Made by a program: the position numbers and the translations under genes | Assembly (NCBI GenBank): GCA_002371705.1 | Contig: DFGI01000066.1 | Span: 62,001 to 126,000, forward strand | Reading direction: 5' to 3' | DNA from: Bacteroidales bacterium UBA3754 | GTDB lineage: Bacteria; Bacteroidota; Bacteroidia; Bacteroidales; UBA1715 | DNA length: 64,000 nucleotides | Notes under the pieces: generated by a model | Databases searched by the model: none | Seen by the model: the letters and a program-made list of their open reading frames with translations, nothing else | What the model was told of the DNA's origin: nothing | Shown: positions 53,289 through 61,959 of the stretch, one piece after another | How the letters are laid out: each line of letters begins with the position of its first letter | How positions within the stretch are numbered: position 1 is the first letter of the stretch

Positions 53289-54670
53289 TTTCTTGTAGTA
53301 ATAGCAAAAACAAATTTTGTGAATTTCTTCCAATCAATCAACAACGCGATTGTAGTGTATAAAAACGGGAAAATGGGGATTTTGTAGCGTACAATGCCCC
53401 CGACCACTGCGGTGGAAATGCCGATTTCCCACATAAGGACAAACGAAAAAAATACGCAAATCAGAATAAAATTTCGTTGCGATTCATCTGGTTGTATTGG
53501 ATATAATATCCACAATATCAATAAGATAAAAAATAAAATCGATTCCAAAGCTGGCACAAGTTGCACAAACCCATGTATATCCCAAACATACGGCAGTGCG
53601 AGGGCGTTCCATACTGCTTCGGGCGTGGCTTGTAGAAAATTCCACACGGTTACGTCTATTTTCTCAATCGGGATAATGCTTTGGGCGTTGTAGAGAATGG
53701 CACTGTTTATCGCATCGGTGCGTTTCCCCGCAAACGATTCAAAAAATGGAATTGTGTGCGTGGCAAAATCAAGTGTGCCAATTACAAGAATACCAATCAG
53801 ATAGAACGATGTGTAACATAATAATTTTTGTTTTACATTACATTTTTCGACGAAAGTCCACGCAATTACCGCTGGAACAAACGCCACAAGAATGTAGAAC
53901 TTCAAAACAACCAGCAATAGCAAACCTATGAGGAAGCAACATATTGTGCTGAAACAGAGGTGTTTCCGTGCGCAGTAAAAAAATCCGTATGTGGCACAGC
54001 CAAGCGCAAATGTGGCAAGACATTCCTTCAAAATCCCAGCTGTCCACAACACCGACGATGGCATCATTGTGATGAATAACAGCGCAAGAATGTTTTTTCC
54101 GTAGAATGATTCAAATGTCTTGTAAATCAGCAAAAAACCAATCAACGAAATGAAGTTGGCAAACATATAATGTACGGCGATATTTCCTCCCGATACGAAT
54201 AAAAGTATCATGTTGGTTCTGATAATGAGGCGGTTATCGAGGAATGGCGCATATTCGTACATTCGTGTCCAATGGTTTGTGTCGCGGAAATAGTGGAACA
54301 TTTCGGGAGTGTCGCAGTTTATGCCGAACAAAATGCGGAAAAAATCCTCAACTGATTGATGCAGAGAGTGGAACAACACAACCGCATCGTCAAAATATTT
54401 GAAAATATCGGCGGTGGCGCGGTCTGGATAGTAGTTTGTATATATATAATGAAGCACGCCCGAAGCCGCAAGTTTGCCCGCAAAAATGGCGAAAATAACC
54501 CACGTGGCGATTCCCTGCAATTTGAAAAACGGCAGTTTCCAAATCAAAAACAGAAAAACTATCAGCCAAATAAACGGAAGCACTACGCTCATTTTGTGAA
54601 TTTTATATGCAAGTATAGAAAATAATGCACAATGAACCAATGCATTCGGCACAAATCGTAACAAACTCAT
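53285..54670 (-). CDS. Polytopic membrane protein, glycosyltransferase-like
   Basis: From ATG 54670 (MSLLRFVPNALVHCALFSIL) the product has 461 residues and about ten transmembrane helices. A longer in-frame ORF starts at 54802 but would run through the divergent menG promoter. The large loop after the third helix contains YPDRATADIFKYFDDAVVLF, an acidic region placed like the Asp-containing first loop of GT-C membrane glycosyltransferases, and the end is a short basic tail. Family not identified. Translationally coupled with the CAT-like gene. Confidence 0.72.
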   Translation of the reverse strand: MSLLRFVPNALVHCALFSILAYKIHKMSVVLPFIWLIVFLFLIWKLPFFKLQGIATWVIFAIFAGKLAASGVLHYIYTNYYPDRATADIFKYFDDAVVLFHSLHQSVEDFFRILFGINCDTPEMFHYFRDTNHWTRMYEYAPFLDNRLIIRTNMILLFVSGGNIAVHYMFANFISLIGFLLIYKTFESFYGKNILALLFITMMPSSVLWTAGILKECLATFALGCATYGFFYCARKHLCFSTICCFLIGLLLLVVLKFYILVAFVPAVIAWTFVEKCNVKQKLLCYTSFYLIGILVIGTLDFATHTIPFFESFAGKRTDAINSAILYNAQSIIPIEKIDVTVWNFLQATPEAVWNALALPYVWDIHGFVQLVPALESILFFILLILWILYPIQPDESQRNFILICVFFSFVLMWEIGISTAVVGGIVRYKIPIFPFLYTTIALLIDWKKFTKFVFAITTRK

Positions 54671-54679
54671 AAACTTTCG

Positions 54680-54687
54680 TATCTTTG
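54680..54687 (+). promoter_or_regulatory. menG promoter -7 element (TATCTTTG)
   Basis: It matches TAnnTTTG, 19 bases before the ATG at 54707. Confidence 0.65.
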
Positions 54688-54706
54688 TCGGCGTAAGTAC
54701 ACGAAA

Positions 54707-55429
54707 ATGGCTATACCATATAAGGATTCGACAAAAGGCAAGAAAGGACAGATTATTGACATGTTCAATAATATAGCGTCGAAGTATGATTTTTTGAACC
54801 ATGCGTTATCGTTAAATATTGATAAAATCTGGCGAAACAAGGCTATCAAAGCAATTGGGGCGAACAATCCAAAAACAATTCTCGATGTTGCCACTGGGAC
54901 GGGCGATTTTGCGGTTCTTTCGGCGCAAAAACTTCAGGCAGAGAAGATTGTGGGAATTGATATTTCTGAAAAAATGTTGGAGGTTGGAGTGGCAAAAATT
55001 GAGAAACTCAATCTCAACCACCTTGTAACATTGCAACTTGCCGATAGTGAATCAATGCCGTTCCCCGATAATTCCTTCGATGCTATCACGGTGGGGTTCG
55101 GCGTGCGGAATTTTGAAAATTTGGAACTCGGACTGCAGGAAATGCACCGTGTGTTGAAACCCAACGGTATTGCGGCAGTTTTGGAGTTTTCCATGCCGAC
55201 GCATTTTCCAATCAAACAATTATATACATTCTATTTTAAACGGATTTTACCACTCGTAGGTAAGTGGTTTTCAAAGGATTACGATGCATATTATTATCTT
55301 TTCAGTTCAGTACAGGAATTTCCATACGGACAGAAATTCGTTGACATAACTCGGAAAGTGGGATTTTCGCACACTAAAGTGAAATCTTTGTCGTTTGGAA
55401 TAGCAAGTCTTTACTTGTGTACGAAATAG
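54707..55429 (+). CDS. menG: Demethylmenaquinone methyltransferase
   Basis: This 240-residue SAM-dependent enzyme (UbiE/MenG) carries out the last step of menaquinone synthesis. Motifs: MFNNIASKYDFLNHALSLNI (family signature 1), TILDVATGTGDFAVLSAQKL (SAM motif I), VGIDISEKMLEVG, FDAITVGFGVRNFENLELGL (signature 2) and RVLKPNGIAAVLEFSMP. Menaquinone is the respiratory quinone of anaerobic Bacteroidota. The gene pair menG-porT is common in the phylum. Confidence 0.96.
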   Translation: MAIPYKDSTKGKKGQIIDMFNNIASKYDFLNHALSLNIDKIWRNKAIKAIGANNPKTILDVATGTGDFAVLSAQKLQAEKIVGIDISEKMLEVGVAKIEKLNLNHLVTLQLADSESMPFPDNSFDAITVGFGVRNFENLELGLQEMHRVLKPNGIAAVLEFSMPTHFPIKQLYTFYFKRILPLVGKWFSKDYDAYYYLFSSVQEFPYGQKFVDITRKVGFSHTKVKSLSFGIASLYLCTK

Positions 55430-55443
55430 TTGCTAAATCTTTA

Positions 55444-55451
55444 TAATTTTG
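55444..55451 (+). promoter_or_regulatory. Possible promoter -7 element (TAATTTTG)
   Basis: It matches TAnnTTTG only 15 bases before the TTG at 55466, so the leader would be about 8 bases. It lies right after the menG stop. Confidence 0.4.
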
Positions 55452-55465
55452 CAAAAAAGATTCTG

Positions 55466-56191
55466 TTGAAAAGGGTTCTATATATCGTGCTGCTTTTGTT
55501 GGTTTCTGTGCAGGGATTTGCGCAAAAAAAGAAATTGTTGCACGACCAATCGTACGACACAAAATGGTTCCACCTTGGGTTTACCTTGGGAACTAACTAT
55601 ATGAATTACAGAATCTTCCCCGATTCTACATTGTTGTTTGTCGGCAACGCTGATTCAGTGTATCACGTGGAATCGCGTGGAACAATGGGTATTGATTTGG
55701 GAATTGTGAGCGAAATTCGTTTGGGAGATTATTTAGCGTTGCGCTTTTTGCCAGGATTGCTGTTTGGACAACGTGATTTGCTTTATCAGATGCGGAAAGA
55801 CGGCACACCACCAACCGACCCGACATTGAAGGAATACCGAATGAAAATATCGAGCATCTATATTGATGCGCCGATTTTGGTGAAATTCAAGGCCCGGCGA
55901 ATCAACAACTACCGCCCGTATTTGGTTGGCGGAATGGCATTTCGCTACGATTTGGACACCCGTCGGGTTGCCAAGGACAATGATGACTATACAATTAGCC
56001 AGGTTCCTATGGATTATTTTTATGAATTTGGCTTCGGTATTGATTTCTTTATGGTGTATTTCAAACTTGCCACGGAATTCAAGTTCAGCTTCGGACTCCA
56101 AAATATTTTGAAAGCGGAACCTACGGAATATTGTGGCGTTATGGACGGTTTGAAAAGCAAAATGTTTATAGTTTCGTTTCACTTCGAATAA
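55466..56191 (+). CDS. porT: PorT family protein (T9SS outer-membrane component)
   Basis: This is a 241-residue outer-membrane beta-barrel with a signal peptide (LKRVLYIVLLLLVSVQGFAQ). There is no ATG in frame before the barrel; TTG 55466 gives a clean signal peptide, and TTG 55430, just after the menG stop, is the alternative. Strands such as FHLGFTLGTNYMNYRIFP, LALRFLPGLLFGQRDLLY and the terminal KMFIVSFHFE are typical of the PorT family. PorT is needed for type IX secretion in Porphyromonas. Its presence fits the T9SS cargo proteins at 8949, 16324 and 24267. Confidence 0.85.
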   Translation: MKRVLYIVLLLLVSVQGFAQKKKLLHDQSYDTKWFHLGFTLGTNYMNYRIFPDSTLLFVGNADSVYHVESRGTMGIDLGIVSEIRLGDYLALRFLPGLLFGQRDLLYQMRKDGTPPTDPTLKEYRMKISSIYIDAPILVKFKARRINNYRPYLVGGMAFRYDLDTRRVAKDNDDYTISQVPMDYFYEFGFGIDFFMVYFKLATEFKFSFGLQNILKAEPTEYCGVMDGLKSKMFIVSFHFE

Positions 56192-56225
56192 AAATTCAAG
56201 TTTAATTAGAAAATACAGTTAATCA

Positions 56226-56257
56226 TTTGGTTAATTTCGTGACGTTGTATATATTTG
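56226..56257 (+). promoter_or_regulatory. Promoter of the small-gene pair (TTTG N20 TATATTTG)
   Basis: TTTG at 56226-56229 and TATATTTG at 56250-56257, both exact. It precedes the ATG at 56276 by 18 bases. Confidence 0.7.
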
Positions 56258-56275
56258 TATTGGCAATGCTAATAT

Positions 56276-56413
56276 ATGGAACTTACAGAGAAAGAAAGAG
56301 AACTAATTGAAGCAATTAGACTTTTCAAAAGATTAAACAAAGGGAAAATGGTATTTGACGATTTTGTCCTTTATTTGAGAGGTATTTTTGAAGATATGTT
56401 GGATGAGGAATAG
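56276..56413 (+). CDS. 45-residue protein
   Basis: A short ORF directly behind a consensus promoter reads MELTEKERELIEAIRLFKRL, then NKGKMVFDDFVLYLRGIFED, then MLDEE. It is amphipathic and probably all-helical, with acidic ends. The promoter spacing and the DUF5053-like gene 23 bases later support translation. Function unknown; small helical proteins of this size often act as partners of the next product. Confidence 0.6.
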   Translation: MELTEKERELIEAIRLFKRLNKGKMVFDDFVLYLRGIFEDMLDEE

Positions 56414-56436
56414 CGAAACCAGTAAAAACAGTTGAT

Positions 56437-56682
56437 ATGGAAGAAACACTTGTAAAAAAACAAACGTCGGTAAGACGAATTTTAGACCCAATAATATTAA
56501 ATATTAGTTGGGCGGAGATTTCAAAAGAATATTTTGGGAAATCTCGTTCGTGGCTATATCAGAAGTTTACTGGTTACAACGGACATGCAGAAACCGACTT
56601 TACGGAAAAAGAACGGGATATTATGAAAAATGCCTTGTATGATTTAGCAGACAAAATTCGCTATGCAGCGGATAATATTTAG
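56437..56682 (+). CDS. DUF5053-like small protein
   Basis: This 81-residue protein carries ISWAEISKEYFGKSRSWLYQ followed by KFTGYNGHAETDFTEKERDI, the pattern of DUF5053 proteins of Bacteroidales. The AEISKEYFGKSRSWLYQK part reads like a helix-turn-helix, so DNA binding is possible. These proteins often occur near mobile elements; none is seen here. It is probably co-transcribed with the 45-residue gene and lies 18 bases before the FAD oxidoreductase. Confidence 0.75.
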   Translation: MEETLVKKQTSVRRILDPIILNISWAEISKEYFGKSRSWLYQKFTGYNGHAETDFTEKERDIMKNALYDLADKIRYAADNI

Positions 56683-56700
56683 ACCTGAATTGTTAGAAAA

Positions 56701-58263
56701 ATGACAAATACACTATCGTTTCAGGTAAGTCCAAAGGTTGCAGCAAATGATTTTTTGCTGAAAAAATCCATTGCCGAATCGTTGTCTGTGCCTTTGGCTG
56801 AGGTGCACGAATACCGCATTGTGAAACGTTCGATTGATGCCCGTTCACGAAATATAAAAATGAATCTGACAGTTCTCGTGGCATATGGTGATGATTCGCA
56901 ACTGCCTGAAGAACAGTTGCATTACGAAAAACGAGATGTGTCGCTTCGTCCCGAAGTGCATATTGTTGGCGCGGGACCTGCTGGTTTGTTCGCCGCGCTT
57001 CGTTTGATAGAATTGAATTTCAAACCGATAATTTTGGAGCAGGGTAAAGATGTGTCGGAACGAAAAAAAGACATTGCGCGGCTGAATCAAAACGAAGGTT
57101 GCAATCCGCTGTCAAACTACTGCTTTGGCGAAGGGGGCGCTGGCACGTTTTCCGACGGAAAGCTCTACACACGCTCAAAGAAAAAAGGCGACAACCGTCG
57201 GGTTTTCGAATTATTTGTGATTCACGGCGCACATCAGTCAATTCTTGTTGATGCCCATCCACACGTCGGCTCCGACAAACTTCCCGACATTATTGCCAAT
57301 ATGCGGCGCACAATTATTGAATGCGGTGGCGAAATCCATTTCAATAAACAGGTGGTTGATTTTGAATTTTCTGGTAACAAGATAAAAAAACTTATTTGCC
57401 CTGACGAAATCATTCCCGTTCAAACGGTTATTCTTGCCATGGGACATTCCGCCCGTCCGTTGTATTATGCGTTGCACAACGCAGGCGTGGAACTTGAGGC
57501 AAAAGCAAGCGCAATGGGCGTTCGCGTGGAACATCCGCAGGAAATGATAAACCATATCCAATACCACGGCAATGTTATGAAAGAACTGCCAGCCGCAAGC
57601 TATTCGCTTGTGCATCAGGTTGATGGACGGGGCGTGTATTCGTTTTGCATGTGCCCGGGCGGCATCATTGTGCCTTCAATGACGGCCGAATGCCAAACCG
57701 TGGTGAATGGCATGTCGAATTCCCGACGAAATTCTCCATTTGCTAATTCTGGAATGATTGTGGAGCTGCAAGTTTCTGATTATGTCGATTTTGCAAAATA
57801 TGGTGAATTGGCAGGATTAAAATTCCAAGAAAATTTTGAATCGCTTGCATACCAAAATGGTGGACAAAATCAAGTGGCACCGGCACAACGGATTTCTGAT
57901 TTTGTGCGGAATAAAATCTCGTCGTCATTGTCAGCCACATCGTATTTGCCAGGATTGATTACATCGCCGATGCACTTTTGGATGCCAACCGCCATTTCAA
58001 AACGATTGCAGGAAGGATTGAAGTTTTTCGACCGTCAGATGCACGGCTTTGCAAGTTCCGAGGGCAAGATTGTTGGTGTGGAATCGCGCTCATCATCGCC
58101 GGTAAGAATTCCACGGAATCCAGAAACATTGGCGCATATTCGGATAGAGAATCTATTCCCTTGTGGCGAAGGCGCTGGCTACGCCGGCGGCATAGTTTCT
58201 TCAGCAATTGATGGAATGAACTGTGCGGAAATGATTGCAAAACTTACAGCATTCTCCGCTTAA
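56701..58263 (+). CDS. FAD-dependent oxidoreductase (COG2509-type)
   Basis: This is a 520-residue flavoprotein. An N-terminal ~90-residue domain (IDARSRNIKMNLTVLV) precedes the FAD-binding fold: VHIVGAGPAGLFAALRLIEL (GxGxxG), then NYCFGEGGAGTFSDGKLYTR, VILAMGHSARPLYYAL, MCPGGIIVPSMT and the C-terminal PCGEGAGYAGGIVSSAIDGM. This set is that of the widely conserved FAD-dependent protein family COG2509, whose physiological substrate is not settled. The 3' end overlaps the methyltransferase gene on the other strand by 20 bases. Confidence 0.92.
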   Translation: MTNTLSFQVSPKVAANDFLLKKSIAESLSVPLAEVHEYRIVKRSIDARSRNIKMNLTVLVAYGDDSQLPEEQLHYEKRDVSLRPEVHIVGAGPAGLFAALRLIELNFKPIILEQGKDVSERKKDIARLNQNEGCNPLSNYCFGEGGAGTFSDGKLYTRSKKKGDNRRVFELFVIHGAHQSILVDAHPHVGSDKLPDIIANMRRTIIECGGEIHFNKQVVDFEFSGNKIKKLICPDEIIPVQTVILAMGHSARPLYYALHNAGVELEAKASAMGVRVEHPQEMINHIQYHGNVMKELPAASYSLVHQVDGRGVYSFCMCPGGIIVPSMTAECQTVVNGMSNSRRNSPFANSGMIVELQVSDYVDFAKYGELAGLKFQENFESLAYQNGGQNQVAPAQRISDFVRNKISSSLSATSYLPGLITSPMHFWMPTAISKRLQEGLKFFDRQMHGFASSEGKIVGVESRSSSPVRIPRNPETLAHIRIENLFPCGEGAGYAGGIVSSAIDGMNCAEMIAKLTAFSA

Positions 58264-58987
58264 ATTCCGAACACAGAATAGCGGTGGCAACAGCCACGTT
58301 CAATGACTCAGAGGTTTTGCCTGTTGTGTTGAACGATGGAATATGGATTGTTCTGTTGACGATTGCCGAAACTGCATCGCTGATGCCATTCCCTTCGTTT
58401 CCCATCACCAAAATTGCATTTTGGGGAAGTGGGGCAGTGTAGATGTTTTCGCCAAACATATCGGCGGCAAAGATTTCTGTTTGTTGCTTTTTCAAAAATG
58501 CAGGCAAATCAACATAGTGTACATTCACCCGAAAAATCGCTCCCATTGTGGCTTGTACAACTTTCGGATTGTAGATTTCCACACATTCGTTCGAACAAAT
58601 AATCTGCGAAACGCCAAACCAATCCGCCAAGCGAATGATAGTTCCCATATTCCCTGGGTCTTGAATGCCGTCGAGGGCAAGTGTCAAACCATTGGGGAGG
58701 GACTGGAATGCTTGAGTTTTTGTGTGCGCCAATGCCCATACATCTTGCGGATGTTGGAGTTGTGAAATTTTTGCAATGTCGTCGCTGCTTGCCTCAAAAA
58801 CCGCACATTTTGGGGTATTCTCCGCAATCCATTCACGTGTGGCGACAACGCTTTCTGCTTGAAAATCAGACTGTAACAGCTCATTTACAAGTTTATTGCC
58901 TTCCACAATGAACATCTGTTCCTCTTCGCGCGTTTTTTTCTTTGCAAACGACGAAAAATATTTGATTTTGTTTTTGCTCAGTTCCAT
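58244..58987 (-). CDS. SpoU/TrmH-family RNA 2'-O-methyltransferase
   Basis: The product is 247 residues from ATG 58987 (MELSKNKIKYFSSFAKKKTR). The N-terminal substrate-binding domain (EEEQMFIVEGNKLVNELLQ) is followed by the knotted SPOUT domain with motif 1 LALDGIQDPGNMGTIIRLAD, motif 2 ILVMGNEGNGISDAV and motif 3 IHIPSFNTTGKTSESLNVAV. The target nucleotide (rRNA or tRNA) cannot be told. An in-frame start at 59047 would overlap the divergent metF promoter. Confidence 0.94.
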   Translation of the reverse strand: MELSKNKIKYFSSFAKKKTREEEQMFIVEGNKLVNELLQSDFQAESVVATREWIAENTPKCAVFEASSDDIAKISQLQHPQDVWALAHTKTQAFQSLPNGLTLALDGIQDPGNMGTIIRLADWFGVSQIICSNECVEIYNPKVVQATMGAIFRVNVHYVDLPAFLKKQQTEIFAADMFGENIYTAPLPQNAILVMGNEGNGISDAVSAIVNRTIHIPSFNTTGKTSESLNVAVATAILCSEFKRRML

Positions 58988-59008
58988 GTTTGCAAATATG
59001 CGATTTAT

Positions 59009-59042
59009 TTTGCTTGATACAATATTGAAATTGTTACTTTTG
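59009..59042 (+). promoter_or_regulatory. metF promoter (TTTG N22 TACTTTTG)
   Basis: TTTG at 59009-59012 and TACTTTTG at 59035-59042. It lies 15 bases before the ATG at 59058, which decides that start over an in-frame one at 58896. Confidence 0.65.
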
Positions 59043-59057
59043 TGCAAAATTTACAAG

Positions 59058-59981
59058 ATGGATTTAGCAAAAATTATCAAGCGGAAGACGATGTTTTCGT
59101 TCGAAGTTCTGCCACCGCTTAAAGGTCGGAGCATTGAGGGTATTTACAAAACGATTGACCCATTGTTGGAATTTTATCCGCAGTTTATAAATATTACCAC
59201 GCATTGCGAACAATACGACGCAAATGGCAAACGTTTGCGCAAACGTCCTGGTACTGTGGCGGTTGCGTCAGCAATTCATCATAAATACAATATCCCTGTT
59301 GTCCCTCATATTTTATGTGGCGGTTTCACACGCGAAGAAACTGAATATGTGTTGATTGACCTTCATTATCTTGGAATTACGAATCTTTTGGTGCTTCGTG
59401 GCGACGGACGAAATAAGGAACATTTTCAGCCAGAGGAAAATGGAAACCGCTATGCTGTTGAATTGCTCCATCAGATTGACGATATGAACCACGGAAAGTA
59501 TTTGGGCGACACTGAACCGAATAGTTCTGCAAAAACTTCGTTTTCGTGCGGGGTTGCTGGTTATCCCGAAAAACATTATTCCGCGTCGTCGCTTGATGAG
59601 GATATTCAACATTTGAAGGAAAAAGTTGATGCAGGGGCGCAATATATTGTGACACAGATGTTTTTCGATAATCAGAAATATTTTGACTTTGTTGAAAAAT
59701 GTCGTAAAGTGGGCATCACAGTTCCGATTATTCCAGGAATTAAACCCGTTGGCTTTATGAGCCAGGTTGATGTTCTGCCCCGCATTTTTGGTTGCGAAAT
59801 GCCACAAGAACTCGACAAAAATCTTCGTGCTTGCAAAACCGACGCCGATGCGGCGAAAGTCGGCACGGAATGGGCTATTTATCAGGCGAAGGAGTTGATT
59901 CAGTATGGTGTGCCGTCGTTGCACTGGTTCACGTATTCCGACCCTTCGCAAGTAGTTGAAATTGCTAAAGCGATTTATTAA
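59058..59981 (+). CDS. metF: Methylenetetrahydrofolate reductase
   Basis: This is a 307-residue flavoenzyme that makes 5-methyl-THF for methionine synthesis. Motifs: FSFEVLPPLKGRSIEGIYKT (catalytic Glu), FINITTHCEQYD, IPVVPHILCGGFTREE, LGITNLLVLRGDG (FAD-binding), FSCGVAGYPEKHY, QYIVTQMFFDNQKYFDFVEK and VPIIPGIKPV. Its stop shares one base with the start of the ABC-F gene (TAATG), so the two are coupled. Confidence 0.96.
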   Translation: MDLAKIIKRKTMFSFEVLPPLKGRSIEGIYKTIDPLLEFYPQFINITTHCEQYDANGKRLRKRPGTVAVASAIHHKYNIPVVPHILCGGFTREETEYVLIDLHYLGITNLLVLRGDGRNKEHFQPEENGNRYAVELLHQIDDMNHGKYLGDTEPNSSAKTSFSCGVAGYPEKHYSASSLDEDIQHLKEKVDAGAQYIVTQMFFDNQKYFDFVEKCRKVGITVPIIPGIKPVGFMSQVDVLPRIFGCEMPQELDKNLRACKTDADAAKVGTEWAIYQAKELIQYGVPSLHWFTYSDPSQVVEIAKAIY

Positions 59982-61885
59982 TGATTTCGATTAACAACCT
60001 TGCCGTTCGATTCGGCGGCTTCACACTTTTCGATGATGTGTCGGTGATGATTTCGGCGCAGGACAAGATTGGACTTGTCGGCAGAAACGGCGCTGGTAAG
60101 TCAACGTTACTGAAAATCATTGCCAAACAAGAACAACCAACCGAAGGTGAAGTTGTGATTTCGTCGGACTGGAAAGTTGGCTATTTGCCACAAACAATGA
60201 AAGTCTCCGATGGAAAAACAGTGCTTGAAGAAGTTCGTACAGCGTTTTCAGAGATTCGTGCCATCCAATCGAAACTTGACACTCTCAACGCTCAATTGGC
60301 GGAACGCACTGACTATGAGTCGGATTCTTATATGAAATTGATTCATCAAATCACGGATTTGTCAGATCAGCTTGAAATGCTCGGCGGAAATTCCGTTGAA
60401 GGCGAAATGGAACAAATGTTGGTAGGTTTGGGCTTTTCTCGTGAGGATTTCGACAGAAAAACATCGGAATTCAGCGGTGGTTGGCGAATGCGCATCGAAT
60501 TGGTGAAAATTTTGCTTCGGAAACCACAAGTGTTGTTGCTCGACGAACCGACCAACCACCTTGATATTGTGTCAATTCAGTGGTTGGAGAAATTTTTGGT
60601 CCAATATAAAGGTGCAATCATCCTGATTTCGCACGACCGCCGTTTTCTTGACGCAATCACAAAAAAGACATTTGAAATCAGCGTAAATAAACTTACAGTT
60701 TATCCCGCACCGTATTCTCAATATTTGGAACTGAAAGAAGAACGCTATGCACAACAGTTGGCGGCGTACGAGAATCAGCAAAAAATGATTGAGGATACTG
60801 AGAAATTCATTGAACGGTTCCGCTACAAAGCCACTAAATCGGTGCAAGTTCAGTCACGCATAAAACAACTGGAGAAAATCGACAGAATTGAAATTGAAAA
60901 ACAGGAAACTGGCGCATTCCATATAAAATTCCCGCCTGCACCGCGCTCGGGCACGATTGTGGTAAAAGCCGAGCACGTAACCAAACGCTACGGTGAAAAA
61001 ACGGTGCTTGACGATGTTGATTTAACGGTGGAACGGGGACAGAAAATCGCTCTTGTTGGTAAAAACGGCGAAGGAAAATCAACATTTATAAAAACGATTC
61101 TTAACGAAGTTGAATATTCGGGAACTATTACTCTCGGACACAATGTAAATGTGGGCTATTTTGCTCAAAATCAAGACGAAATACTTGATGAGAATGCCAC
61201 GGTGTTTGAGACGTTGGATAAAATTGCCGTTGGCGAAATCCGCACAAAATTGCGCGATATTCTTGGCGCGTTTTTCTTCAGTGGCGAGGATGTTGACAAG
61301 AAAGTGAAGGTACTTTCGGGCGGCGAACGGAATCGTCTTGCTATGGCGAAGCTGATGTTGCAGCCCTACAATCTGCTTATTCTCGACGAACCGACCAATC
61401 ACCTTGATATTCAGTCGAAAGAAGTGTTGAAACAGGCTCTGTTGAAATACGATGGCACGTTGATTTTGGTTTCGCACGACCGTGATTTTCTAAATGGTTT
61501 GACCACAAATATTTACGAAGTAAAACGAACGCATATCAAAGAGGTGATGGGCGATTTGCAAGTGTATTTGAATCAGTTGAACCAAGAGGAACTTGCATTT
61601 GCCAAAGCACCGACAGCACAAGCAGAAAAGAAAACAACAGCCTCGAAAATCGATTACCAGCGGCAAAAAGAAATCGACCGTGAAAGTCGGAAATTGCAGA
61701 CGCAGATTTCAAAAGTTGAGAAACAAATTCAGGCTTTGGAAGACGAAGTTCACGAATTAAACTTAAAGTTTATAGAGGATTCCGCCCATGTCACCGCCGA
61801 CGACTACAAACATCATTCGGAATTGCAGGAGCAAATTGATGCCCTTACATTGCAATGGGAAGAATTGGTGGAGAAAATGGGGTAG
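59981..61885 (+). CDS. ABC-F family ATPase
   Basis: This is a 634-residue cytosolic protein with two ABC cassettes and no membrane part, acting on the ribosome. Cassette 1: GLVGRNGAGKSTLLKI, SGGWRMR, LLLDEPTNHLD. A charged linker around residues 240-300 (QQKMIEDTEKFIERFRYKAT) is the P-site tRNA interaction motif. Cassette 2: LVGKNGEGKSTFIKT, LSGGERNRLAMAKL, LLILDEPTNHLD. The C-terminal tail is a coiled coil (LQTQISKVEKQIQALEDEVH), as in the Uup branch. Exact subgroup not decided; the Uup-like tail argues for a housekeeping factor rather than antibiotic resistance. Confidence 0.94.
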   Translation: MISINNLAVRFGGFTLFDDVSVMISAQDKIGLVGRNGAGKSTLLKIIAKQEQPTEGEVVISSDWKVGYLPQTMKVSDGKTVLEEVRTAFSEIRAIQSKLDTLNAQLAERTDYESDSYMKLIHQITDLSDQLEMLGGNSVEGEMEQMLVGLGFSREDFDRKTSEFSGGWRMRIELVKILLRKPQVLLLDEPTNHLDIVSIQWLEKFLVQYKGAIILISHDRRFLDAITKKTFEISVNKLTVYPAPYSQYLELKEERYAQQLAAYENQQKMIEDTEKFIERFRYKATKSVQVQSRIKQLEKIDRIEIEKQETGAFHIKFPPAPRSGTIVVKAEHVTKRYGEKTVLDDVDLTVERGQKIALVGKNGEGKSTFIKTILNEVEYSGTITLGHNVNVGYFAQNQDEILDENATVFETLDKIAVGEIRTKLRDILGAFFFSGEDVDKKVKVLSGGERNRLAMAKLMLQPYNLLILDEPTNHLDIQSKEVLKQALLKYDGTLILVSHDRDFLNGLTTNIYEVKRTHIKEVMGDLQVYLNQLNQEELAFAKAPTAQAEKKTTASKIDYQRQKEIDRESRKLQTQISKVEKQIQALEDEVHELNLKFIEDSAHVTADDYKHHSELQEQIDALTLQWEELVEKMG

Positions 61886-61935
61886 TTTGGAACATTTTTA
61901 TTTCCGTGGTCATATAGATTATCTAAAATCTTTTT

Positions 61936-61943
61936 TACTTTTG
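61936..61943 (+). promoter_or_regulatory. Promoter -7 element (TACTTTTG)
   Basis: It matches TAnnTTTG, 16 bases before the ATG at 61960. Confidence 0.6.
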
Positions 61944-61959
61944 ACTACAATATCGTGCT

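Noticed and set aside
59981..61885. ABC-F protein as an antibiotic-resistance factor
   Set aside because: The Uup-like C-terminal coiled coil and coupling to metF favour a housekeeping ribosome factor.
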